Positions 15,768 to 21,751 of a stretch of DNA of 23,129 nucleotides are shown here, in pieces. How positions within the stretch are numbered: the first letter of the stretch is position 1; each line of letters opens with the position of its first letter. Made by a program: the position numbers and the translations under genes. The stretch spans positions 1 to 23,129 of the forward strand of contig DASYFD010000014.1 in the NCBI GenBank assembly GCA_036498625.1, read 5' to 3'. The notes beneath the pieces were generated by a model. The model was not told where the DNA came from and made no database searches. It was given only the letters and a program-made list of their open reading frames with translations. The DNA comes from VAZQ01 sp036498625. GTDB lineage: Bacteria > Pseudomonadota > Alphaproteobacteria > Rhizobiales > Xanthobacteraceae.

Positions 15768-17513
15768 TCAGCGCTGCAGCCGCACGCCCAGCAGCGCCAC
15801 ATAGGCCTGGTAGTTGTTTCCGGGCTCGTTCGAGGTCAGCCATTCACGGCGCAATTCGCCTTTGACCTGCATCTCGCGGTTCAATTTGTAGGTGAGCCCG
15901 AACGAGCCGACATAGCGCTTGTCCAGGCGCTCCGAGCCCACATAGGCATCGCGGTAGCCGGTGAATTTCAGGGTCGCGTCGAGCCAGGTGCGGAACGCAT
16001 GATCGACCTCGACGCCGAGCTGGTGGGTGAACTCGCCCGAGACCCCCGACAGAGTCGTTTCATTGGCGATGGTGAGTGCCGTCAGCTTGAACGTGGTGAG
16101 CGCGGTCGCTAGCCAGGTGAGCGAGGCGTCGAGCGTCGGCCCCTTGATATCGGGCAGCGCCGGATCCGTGTAGCGGCGCTCCAGATAGCCGAACGCGAAC
16201 TGGCCGGTCAGGATGCGCGAGAGCTCGAAGGTGCTGCCGATCTTGGCGGCGCTGCCGTCCGAATCGCGATCGGCCCCGGTGCGGTCGATCGCAAGGTCAT
16301 GATGGCGGCGATCGGCATCGATCTCCAGGAACGGTTTCACCGCCGGGCTCGACTCGTAGCCGACACGCAGCTGGGTGCTGTATTGATCGAAGTTGCGGTC
16401 GTCGTTGCTGGCAACGGTGCCGTCGGTGAACACCGAGTTCTGGTAGGTGGTGCGGTCGACGCCGCCCTTGACCGCGACATCGAACCGGTTGAAGCGCTGG
16501 CCCACGCCCACGCTGGCGCCGACATCGGCGTAGACCGGCAGCCGGGCGAGGCCGACCTGGATGTTCGGGCTGCCGGGATTGTCGGTCGCGACCACCAGCC
16601 GGCTTTCGAGATCGATGCGGGTCAGGCTGGTGACGTCGATGCGGCCGTCGATCTTGCCGTCGAAGTTCGGACGGTCGAGGCTGGGGGCGGCGCCATAGGT
16701 CGTGTAGCTGCCGCGCAGATCGGCGGTGACCTCGTGGCGCGACCAGTTCGAGTTGGCCAAAAGCTGCGGCGCCACGATGCCGAAATTCGAGGGGCCGCCG
16801 CCGACGGTGGTGCGCGCCGGATTGGTGTCGTAGCCGCCGGAGAATTCGATCGCGGGGCGCAGCCGGAACGAGCCGGCCGCGATGCCGACCGGATCGAACG
16901 GCTTGTCGTCCACCACCGGCCGGCGAACGAGCGTCCGGGGCACCGCAAGCGCAGGATCGGGCGCCGGCAATGCCGAAGATGGCGGCGCCGGCGCGGCGTC
17001 GCCGGGAGGGGGGCCCGCGACCGCATCGGCACCGGGCGCGCCGTGCCGCGTGCGATTCTGGTTCTGCCGCAAGCGGGCATCGCCGATCGCGCGCGCGGAC
17101 GGCGTCGGCGTCAAGGCAATCGGCGGGGCCGCCTGCGGCTTGGGCTCGGTGCCCGGAGCGGTGCCGCCCTGGGCAGTGCCTTGGGGGCTGGCGTCCGCTC
17201 CGGCCGGCCGGCTGCGCGTGCGCGCCTTGCGGGTGTTGCTGGAATTAAAGCCGGTCGTGCCGGCCCCGCTGCCGGGCTGGTAGTCGAAATTCGACAGCTG
17301 TCCGGGCGGCGCGGTCGTGCCGGCCGCCGCTTGCGTGGCCGCCTTGCGAAAGGCCGGTGGATTGCGCGGATTGCCGTCGAATGTGGGGGTCAGCAGGGGA
17401 AAATCGGATGCGGCGCCGAGCTGCGCCGCTGCCGGCGGCGCCCCGCTGAGCGCGAGTATCGACAGCACGCCGGCGCAGAGCCCGACCAGAGGAGGCGTTT
17501 GGCGGCACGGCAC
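15768..17513 (-). CDS. Outer-membrane beta-barrel protein (BBP2_2-like)
   Basis: A probable outer-membrane protein of 581 aa. From the start chosen here, residues 1-31 form a classical signal peptide (positively charged start, hydrophobic LVGLCAGVLSILAL, cleavage after PPAAAQ). Residues about 60-205 are Pro/Ala/Gly/Thr-rich and probably disordered. From about 213 to the end, alternating amphipathic strands of 8-12 residues ending in aromatic or polar turns (for example FRLRPAIEFSGGYDTNP) form a barrel, as in the family annotated outer membrane beta-barrel protein. The frame extends to a TTG at 17594 with no SD. I choose GTG 17513 because GGAGGGGG stands 7 nt upstream and the signal peptide then starts at residue 1. 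The C-terminus is LQR, not the usual terminal Phe. Function is unknown; a role in envelope polysaccharide handling is only suggested by neighbours. Confidence 0.82.
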   Translation of the reverse strand: MPCRQTPPLVGLCAGVLSILALSGAPPAAAQLGAASDFPLLTPTFDGNPRNPPAFRKAATQAAAGTTAPPGQLSNFDYQPGSGAGTTGFNSSNTRKARTRSRPAGADASPQGTAQGGTAPGTEPKPQAAPPIALTPTPSARAIGDARLRQNQNRTRHGAPGADAVAGPPPGDAAPAPPSSALPAPDPALAVPRTLVRRPVVDDKPFDPVGIAAGSFRLRPAIEFSGGYDTNPARTTVGGGPSNFGIVAPQLLANSNWSRHEVTADLRGSYTTYGAAPSLDRPNFDGKIDGRIDVTSLTRIDLESRLVVATDNPGSPNIQVGLARLPVYADVGASVGVGQRFNRFDVAVKGGVDRTTYQNSVFTDGTVASNDDRNFDQYSTQLRVGYESSPAVKPFLEIDADRRHHDLAIDRTGADRDSDGSAAKIGSTFELSRILTGQFAFGYLERRYTDPALPDIKGPTLDASLTWLATALTTFKLTALTIANETTLSGVSGEFTHQLGVEVDHAFRTWLDATLKFTGYRDAYVGSERLDKRYVGSFGLTYKLNREMQVKGELRREWLTSNEPGNNYQAYVALLGVRLQR

Positions 17514-17810
17514 CTCAAGACCCCCTCCGACCGGCGCATCGGGCGCGGTGCTTGCCGAACGCGCCGAGAAACTTGTGTATCTCGATTCAACCAAGCGACC
17601 CGACAGCGACCCGCGTGGGCCCGCTTAACGCCCGGCAGCGGTCGCCAAAATCCTGGTTAATGGAGATAAAACGGATATGGTTAACGGGACGTTGCCAATC
17701 GCCGGCCGCGCCGTTCCATGCTATCGCAGCCGCCCGGGGATCAGGGCCGTCTCCGGTATCATCGCCCCATCGCCGTTCCGGGTGGCCGGGTTCGGAGTAC
17801 GCAAGTCAAA
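17514..17810. promoter_or_regulatory. Divergent promoter region between barrel gene and kdsD, with TTAACC-type sites
   Basis: These 297 nt separate two divergent starts. The most distinctive part is an AT-rich island at 17650-17690 holding GGTTAATGGA (17655-17664) and GGTTAACGGG (17679-17688). On the minus strand these read TCCATTAACC and CCCGTTAACC-AT, the second containing TTAACCAT. They resemble CtrA half-sites of Rhizobiales and the first is identical to the site upstream of the lytic transglycosylase gene. The SD of the barrel gene (GGAGGGGG, minus strand, 17521-17528) is also here. No clear promoter boxes for kdsD were found. Confidence 0.45.
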
Positions 17811-18824
17811 ATGCCGAAGTCGAAACCGTCGAAAGACCTCAAGCGAGCCGCCGGGCAATCCGACGCGCTGATCACCTCGGCGCTGCGCACGCTGGAGACC
17901 GAGGCTGCCGGCATCAACGCGCTCGCGGCCGCGATCAGCGATGGGCTGGGCGAATCGTTCATCGCCGCCGTCGACCTGATGCGGCAGGCGCGCGGCCGGG
18001 TGATCGTCACCGGCATGGGCAAATCCGGCCATGTGGGCCGCAAGATCGCCGCCACCTTGGCGTCGACCGGCACGCCCGCCTTCTTCGTGCATCCGAGCGA
18101 AGCCAGTCACGGCGATCTCGGCATGATCGCACCCGACGACGTGATCATCGCGCTGTCCTGGTCGGGCGAGACCGCCGAGCTCAAGGATCTGACCGACTAT
18201 TCGCGCCGCTTCCGCATCGGCCTCATCGCGCTTACCGCTTTCGCGGACTCGACGCTCGGCCAGGCCGCTGACGTGGTGCTGGCATTGCCGCAAGCGCGCG
18301 AGGCCTGCCCGCACAATCTCGCGCCCACCACCTCCACCTTGATGCAGCACGCGCTCGGCGATGCGCTCGCGATCGCGCTCCTGGAGAGCCGCGGCTTCAC
18401 GGCGCTCGATTTTCGCGTCTTCCATCCGGGCGGCCGGCTCGGCGCCATGCTCAAGTTCGTGCGCGACATCATGCATACCGGCAGCGAGATACCGCTCGCC
18501 CCACTCGGCACAAAAATGTCCGACGCGATCTCGGAAATGACCACCAAGACCTTCGGCTGCGTCGGCATCGTCGATCCCGACGGCTATCTCAAGGGCATCA
18601 TCACCGACGGCGATCTGCGCCGCCACATGAGCGGCGACCTCCTCGACCTGACGGTCGAGACCGTCATGACCCGCGACCCGGACACCGTGCGGCCGGACCA
18701 GCTGGTGAGCGAGGCGCTCGAGTTGCTCAACACGCTCAAGCGGACGCAGCTGATCGTGGTCGATGCGGGCAAGCCGGTCGGGGTGGTGCATTTCCACGAT
18801 TTGCTGCGGGCCGGGGTGGCGTGA
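17811..18824 (+). CDS. kdsD: D-arabinose-5-phosphate isomerase (KpsF/GutQ family; SIS + CBS domains)
   Basis: Interconverts ribulose-5-phosphate and arabinose-5-phosphate, the first step toward Kdo for lipopolysaccharide, in the cytoplasm. The 337-aa product has an SIS domain (about 45-185) with GMGKSGHVGRKIAATLASTG (68-87), PSEASHGDLG (95-104, H100), LSWSGET (115-121) and CPHNLAPTTST (166-176). The FHPGGRLG motif (204-211) follows, and two CBS motifs fill about 218-337 with VRDIMHTG and VETVMTRDP as their starts. Length and order are those of E. coli KdsD. The frame is open to 17718, but ATG 17811 fits the family N-terminus; its SD (GGAG at 17794-17797) is distant. The CBS pair is intact, unlike CBS-less relatives. 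An acyltransferase gene follows 117 nt downstream. Confidence 0.95.
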   Translation: MPKSKPSKDLKRAAGQSDALITSALRTLETEAAGINALAAAISDGLGESFIAAVDLMRQARGRVIVTGMGKSGHVGRKIAATLASTGTPAFFVHPSEASHGDLGMIAPDDVIIALSWSGETAELKDLTDYSRRFRIGLIALTAFADSTLGQAADVVLALPQAREACPHNLAPTTSTLMQHALGDALAIALLESRGFTALDFRVFHPGGRLGAMLKFVRDIMHTGSEIPLAPLGTKMSDAISEMTTKTFGCVGIVDPDGYLKGIITDGDLRRHMSGDLLDLTVETVMTRDPDTVRPDQLVSEALELLNTLKRTQLIVVDAGKPVGVVHFHDLLRAGVA

Positions 18825-18941
18825 GCGGGATAGGGGTCAGCCAGGCAGCTCCTCTGTTTCCCGACTCCTGATTTCGGCGGCAGCCCGAAAACTTGGCAAC
18901 GCGACGAAAAAAGACCGTATTGCCGCCACGGGGGCTGGGAA

Positions 18942-20021
18942 ATGATCTCGAATTTGCAGCTGCTGCGCGGGCTCGCGGCGCTTGCCGTGGTTTTCTTCCA
19001 CACGTCCTTCGTGATCCCCGGAATGCAGCGTACCAATTTCCAGGCCGTCGCCGTCTTCTTCGTCATCAGTGGGTTCATCATGACCTACATCACGAGAAAC
19101 ACCGCCGACGGCTTTCTGCTGAATCGGGTCGTCAGGATCGTTCCTTTGTATTGGATGGCGACAATCGCCGACGTCGTCTGGACCAAATTTGGTTTCAACA
19201 ACATCCCCCAGACGTGGACCAACCCGCGCCGGATCCTGGCCGAATTTCAGCACTTCGTGCAGACCGACCAGACCGCATTTTTTGGAGATTTGGCCAGCAG
19301 CCTCTTGTTCATCCCGCGCTTCGACGGCGCCGGCGCGATGCGCTATCCGTTGCTCGCCGTCGGCTGGACGCTGAACCTTGAGATGTTCTTCTACGTCATA
19401 TTCGCCGTGATGCTTTGCATAAACCGCCGGCTGGCGCCCTTGCTGGTCGCAGGCTTCTTGTCGGCAGTGATTGGCTATTCCAAGATCTTCGGCTGCGGTG
19501 ATTTGTGCCGATTCTATTCCCACGACTTTGTTCAGTACTTCATCTACGGCATCGCCGCCTACTATGCATGGCGGGCCCTGGCCGCCGCAGCGACCTCCCG
19601 GACAGCCCGTGCAGTCGCGATCACGGCCTCGGCGCTGGCCATTGCGGGATATCTGGTGGTCGAGGCAACGGTCAATGGTGGAGCAAGGATCGCGCCGGTG
19701 GCGCTCGTCCTCGCGCTGCTGGTCCTGCATTCGGCCAGCATCCGCTGCGACTGGAGATGGGCTGTGGTGTTCGGAGATGCATCCTATGCGCTCTACCTCA
19801 CTCACCTCATCGTCGTGGACACGATGCGGCCCCTGGCCGCACAATTTCCGGTACTTGATTTCTCCACGGCGCCAATCGGGCTCGCCGTGACGCTGGCGAC
19901 CTGCCTGATCGTCGCGCTCCTCACGCATTTCTTTGTCGAAAAGCCGACCCTCAAATGGTTGCGGCGGCGTTTGGAAGCGCGCAATGCCGCTCAACCTCAC
20001 CCGAGCGTTCTCGGGACCTGA
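18942..20021 (+). CDS. Acyltransferase 3 family membrane protein (OafA/YrhL-like)
   Basis: An inner-membrane O-acyltransferase of 359 aa that probably acetylates or otherwise acylates a surface polysaccharide, lipid or peptidoglycan; the substrate is unknown. The family N-terminus is clear: LQLLRGLAALAVVFFHTSF with the conserved Arg 9 and His 20, then VFFVISGFIM (38-47), and FLLNRVVRIVPLYW (58-71) matching the R-x-x-R-I-x-P-x-Y-W pattern. About ten membrane segments continue to FGDASYALYLTHLIVVD and the final FFVEKPTLKWL. ATG 18942 directly precedes this conserved start with GGGGGCTGGGAA upstream. Base composition is visibly less GC-rich than its neighbours, with more A/T-ending codons, and the gene borders a lower-GC gap, which suggests later acquisition. 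Confidence 0.92.
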   Translation: MISNLQLLRGLAALAVVFFHTSFVIPGMQRTNFQAVAVFFVISGFIMTYITRNTADGFLLNRVVRIVPLYWMATIADVVWTKFGFNNIPQTWTNPRRILAEFQHFVQTDQTAFFGDLASSLLFIPRFDGAGAMRYPLLAVGWTLNLEMFFYVIFAVMLCINRRLAPLLVAGFLSAVIGYSKIFGCGDLCRFYSHDFVQYFIYGIAAYYAWRALAAAATSRTARAVAITASALAIAGYLVVEATVNGGARIAPVALVLALLVLHSASIRCDWRWAVVFGDASYALYLTHLIVVDTMRPLAAQFPVLDFSTAPIGLAVTLATCLIVALLTHFFVEKPTLKWLRRRLEARNAAQPHPSVLGT

Positions 20022-20050
20022 AGGCCATCACCAATCGGGATTCCACCGTA

Positions 20051-20289
20051 ATGATTCGCACGAAATGGCTGTGTCCTTTTGAACCAGGTGACGTGGTTGC
20101 GTATCGACCAAGCGACAGAGGCTTGGCCGCTGATGTTATGACTCCGGAGTCTCAAAAGCTCATTCCCGGAAAAAGTACGTAGTAAAAGACGTTATGCAGG
20201 GGCGCTACGTTGTGGTGGAAGGGGATTCTCTGGGAGGCCTGTTCTGGACTGAATTTGAGGGGAAGGCTTGCAAATCTCCGCAGAGTTGA
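20051..20289 (+). pseudogene. Small gene (~79 aa) split by a -1 frameshift at an A-run
   Basis: From ATG 20051 the frame reads 43 residues beginning MIRTKWLCPFEPGDVVAY and stops at TAG 20180-20182. A second frame, shifted by -1, is open from the run GGAAAAAG (20168-20175) and continues YVVKDVMQGRYVVVEGD and GLFWTEFEGKACK to TGA 20287-20289. Joining them at AAA (20171-20173) gives a coherent 79-aa product with the pattern GD.V...L.PGK.Y.V.DV....V.VEG....G.FW..F, which resembles small SH3-like proteins of phages and rhizobial accessory DNA. The break may be a real mutation, a programmed slip of a lysine tRNA on the A-run, or a base-call error. A weak SD (GGGA, about 10 nt upstream) is present. 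The family assignment is from memory of the pattern only. Confidence 0.55.
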
Positions 20290-20325
20290 TTGATGAAATT
20301 GCGTAGCGCCGTCAGGTGAGCCGCA

Positions 20326-20372
20326 ATGGCGAATACGGGGAACGAGTAGCGAGAGATGAGTAATAGGTAAGG
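20326..20372. repeat. Degenerate heptad repeat (TAGCGAG-like)
   Basis: The sequence can be cut into consecutive 7-mers: ATGGCGA, ATACGGG, GAACGAG, TAGCGAG, AGATGAG, TAATAGG, then TAAGG. Most carry G or A at fixed places and fit a loose consensus TAGCGAG. The phase is preserved over about 47 nt. Arrays of similar heptamers occur between genes in Bradyrhizobium-like genomes, as I recall. There is no coding potential through it on the plus strand because of repeated TAG/TAA/TGA. Confidence 0.45.
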
Positions 20373-20459
20373 TGTCACCGCAATTCCGAGATTATTAAAG
20401 CGCGCACGGTGCCCGTGGAGGGAAACGACCCCCGCTCCCTTGCGGCACGCGATCCGTCC

Positions 20460-21509
20460 TCAAATCCACCCCTTCAGCTCACGCAGCGCCATCTGCCAGA
20501 TCACCAGCATACCGGGCCCGCTGTCGTTGAGGCAGGGCACCGCGGCAAATCTCTCGCCGCCGTTCTTCTTGAAAACCTCGGCGTTCTCGCCCGCGATCTC
20601 CTCCAGGGTCTCCAGGCAATCGGCCGAGAAGCCGGGCGTGATCACCGCCATGCGCTTGATGCCCTTACGGGCGAGCTCCTCGACCGTGGTGATGGTGGCG
20701 GGCTCGAGCCATTTGGCGAGGCCGAAGCGCGACTGGAAGGTGAGCACCAGCTTGGATTCGTCGAGCTTGATCTGCTGGCGCAGCAGCCGCATGGTCTCGA
20801 CGCATTGGCGGTAATAGGGATCGCCGTTCTCCACGAAGGACTGCGGGATGCCGTGGAACGAGGCCAGGATCACCTCGGGCTCGAAATCGAGCTTCGCAAG
20901 GGCGACGCTGGTCGAGGAGGCGAGCGCCTCGATATAGACCGGGTCGTCGAAGTACGGCGCCGCGATCCGCAGCGCCGGCTGCGCCCGCATGCGGGTGAGC
21001 GCCCGGAACACCTCGTCGCCCACGGTGCCGGTGGTGGCGGCGCAATATTGCGGATAGAGCGGGAGCACCAGGATGCGCTCGCAGCCCTGCGACACCAGGG
21101 CCTCCAGCCGCGCTGCGATCGCGGGCTGTCCGTAGCGCATCGCCCAATCGACGATCAGGTGCGGGCCGATCGGCTGCAGGGTCGAGGCGAGCATCTGCGC
21201 CTGCGAGCGGGTGATGGTCTTGAGCGGGGATTCGTTCTTTTCGTTGTTCCAGATCTTCTTGTAGTCGTGGGCCTTGCGCCGCGGCCGCACCGGCAGGATG
21301 ACGCCGTTGAGCACCAGCTTCCAGACGATGCCCTGGTTCTCGATCACGCGCGGATCGGACAGGAACTCGCGCAGATAGGTGCGCACCGAGGCGGCGTCGT
21401 AGCCCTCGGGGGTGCCGAGATTGACCAGCAGCACGCCGATCTTGTGGGCGGGTGTCGCGGGCTCGACTTGCGGGAGAGTGGCGGCGGCGATGGGGGAGGC
21501 TTCGTTCAT
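20460..21509 (-). CDS. hemH: Ferrochelatase
   Basis: Inserts ferrous iron into protoporphyrin IX, the last step of haem synthesis, at the cytoplasmic membrane face. With ATG 21509 the product is 349 aa. It has the ferrochelatase N-terminus IGVLLVNLGTPEG, the active-site block SFHGIPQSFVENGDPYYRQC with metal-binding H219, LTFQSRFGLAKWLEP, and TPGFSADCLETLEEI with the acidic E300. A second in-frame ATG four codons upstream (21521) is equally possible; neither has a clear SD. The C-terminus (LRELKGWI) is short with no extra domain and no visible cysteine cluster for a [2Fe-2S] cluster. A block of palindromic repeats lies just upstream. Placement downstream of the repeats and apart from other hem genes suggests its own transcription unit. 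Confidence 0.96.
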   Translation of the reverse strand: MNEASPIAAATLPQVEPATPAHKIGVLLVNLGTPEGYDAASVRTYLREFLSDPRVIENQGIVWKLVLNGVILPVRPRRKAHDYKKIWNNEKNESPLKTITRSQAQMLASTLQPIGPHLIVDWAMRYGQPAIAARLEALVSQGCERILVLPLYPQYCAATTGTVGDEVFRALTRMRAQPALRIAAPYFDDPVYIEALASSTSVALAKLDFEPEVILASFHGIPQSFVENGDPYYRQCVETMRLLRQQIKLDESKLVLTFQSRFGLAKWLEPATITTVEELARKGIKRMAVITPGFSADCLETLEEIAGENAEVFKKNGGERFAAVPCLNDSGPGMLVIWQMALRELKGWI

Positions 21510-21563
21510 GGGTGTGACCATACGCGATCGGGTGGCGGCAGGCGACCGGGTCGCCGTCCTCTT

Positions 21564-21652
21564 GTCCCGGCCTTGAGCCGGGACCGTTCCAGATGCCGGC
21601 GTTTGGAACGGTCCAGGGTCTGCAGTGCACCGCTGAAGGAGCGCTGCACTGC
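21564..21652. repeat. REP-like block of three hairpins upstream of hemH
   Basis: Three consecutive hairpins are present. The first is GTCCCGGC (21564-21571) with GCCGGGAC (21577-21584), a perfect 8-bp stem. The second is CGTTCCA (21585-21591) with TGGAACG (21604-21610), 7 bp. The third is GCAGTGCACCGCT (21622-21634) with AGCGCTGCACTGC (21640-21652), 12 of 13 paired. The end of the block (CCCGGGACGAG from 21654) echoes the first stem. This density of palindromes in a non-coding gap is typical of repetitive extragenic elements of Rhizobiales. Confidence 0.65.
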
Positions 21653-21668
21653 GCCCGGGACGAGCCGT

Positions 21669-21741
21669 GTAGCCCGCATTGAGCGCTTGCGTAATGCGGG
21701 ATCGCCGGTCCCGGATTTCGCTTACGCTCCATCCGGGCTAC
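21669..21741. repeat. Nested palindromic element (GTAGCCCG ... CGGGCTAC)
   Basis: Outer inverted repeats GTAGCCCG (21669-21676) and CGGGCTAC (21734-21741) enclose two inner hairpins: CCCGCATT (21673-21680) with AATGCGGG (21693-21700), and CCCGGAT (21710-21716) with ATCCGGG (21731-21737). The loops contain GAGCGCTTGCG and TTCGCTTACGCTCC, similar to each other in inverted orientation. The motif GTAGCCCGGATGGAGCG is one I know as a widely repeated intergenic element in alpha- and betaproteobacteria. It lies 10 nt from the end of the oxidoreductase gene and could act as its terminator region. Confidence 0.65.
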
Positions 21742-21751
21742 GAAAGAGCGG

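Larger units (their letters stand above)
20022..20459. other. Lower-GC gap between acyltransferase gene and hemH
   Basis: This 438-nt gap is clearly poorer in GC than the rest of the window. It holds a broken small gene (20051-20289) and then a degenerate heptad repeat (20326-20372). No intact conserved gene, tRNA or transposon end was seen. The long plus-strand frame that enters at 20409 is the antisense shadow of hemH. Confidence 0.55.

Noticed and set aside
20341..20400. Possible transposase remnant (frame reading VIGKVSPQFRDY before TAA)
   Set aside because: Only 12 codons, no flanking inverted repeats or target duplication, and no family I can name with confidence.
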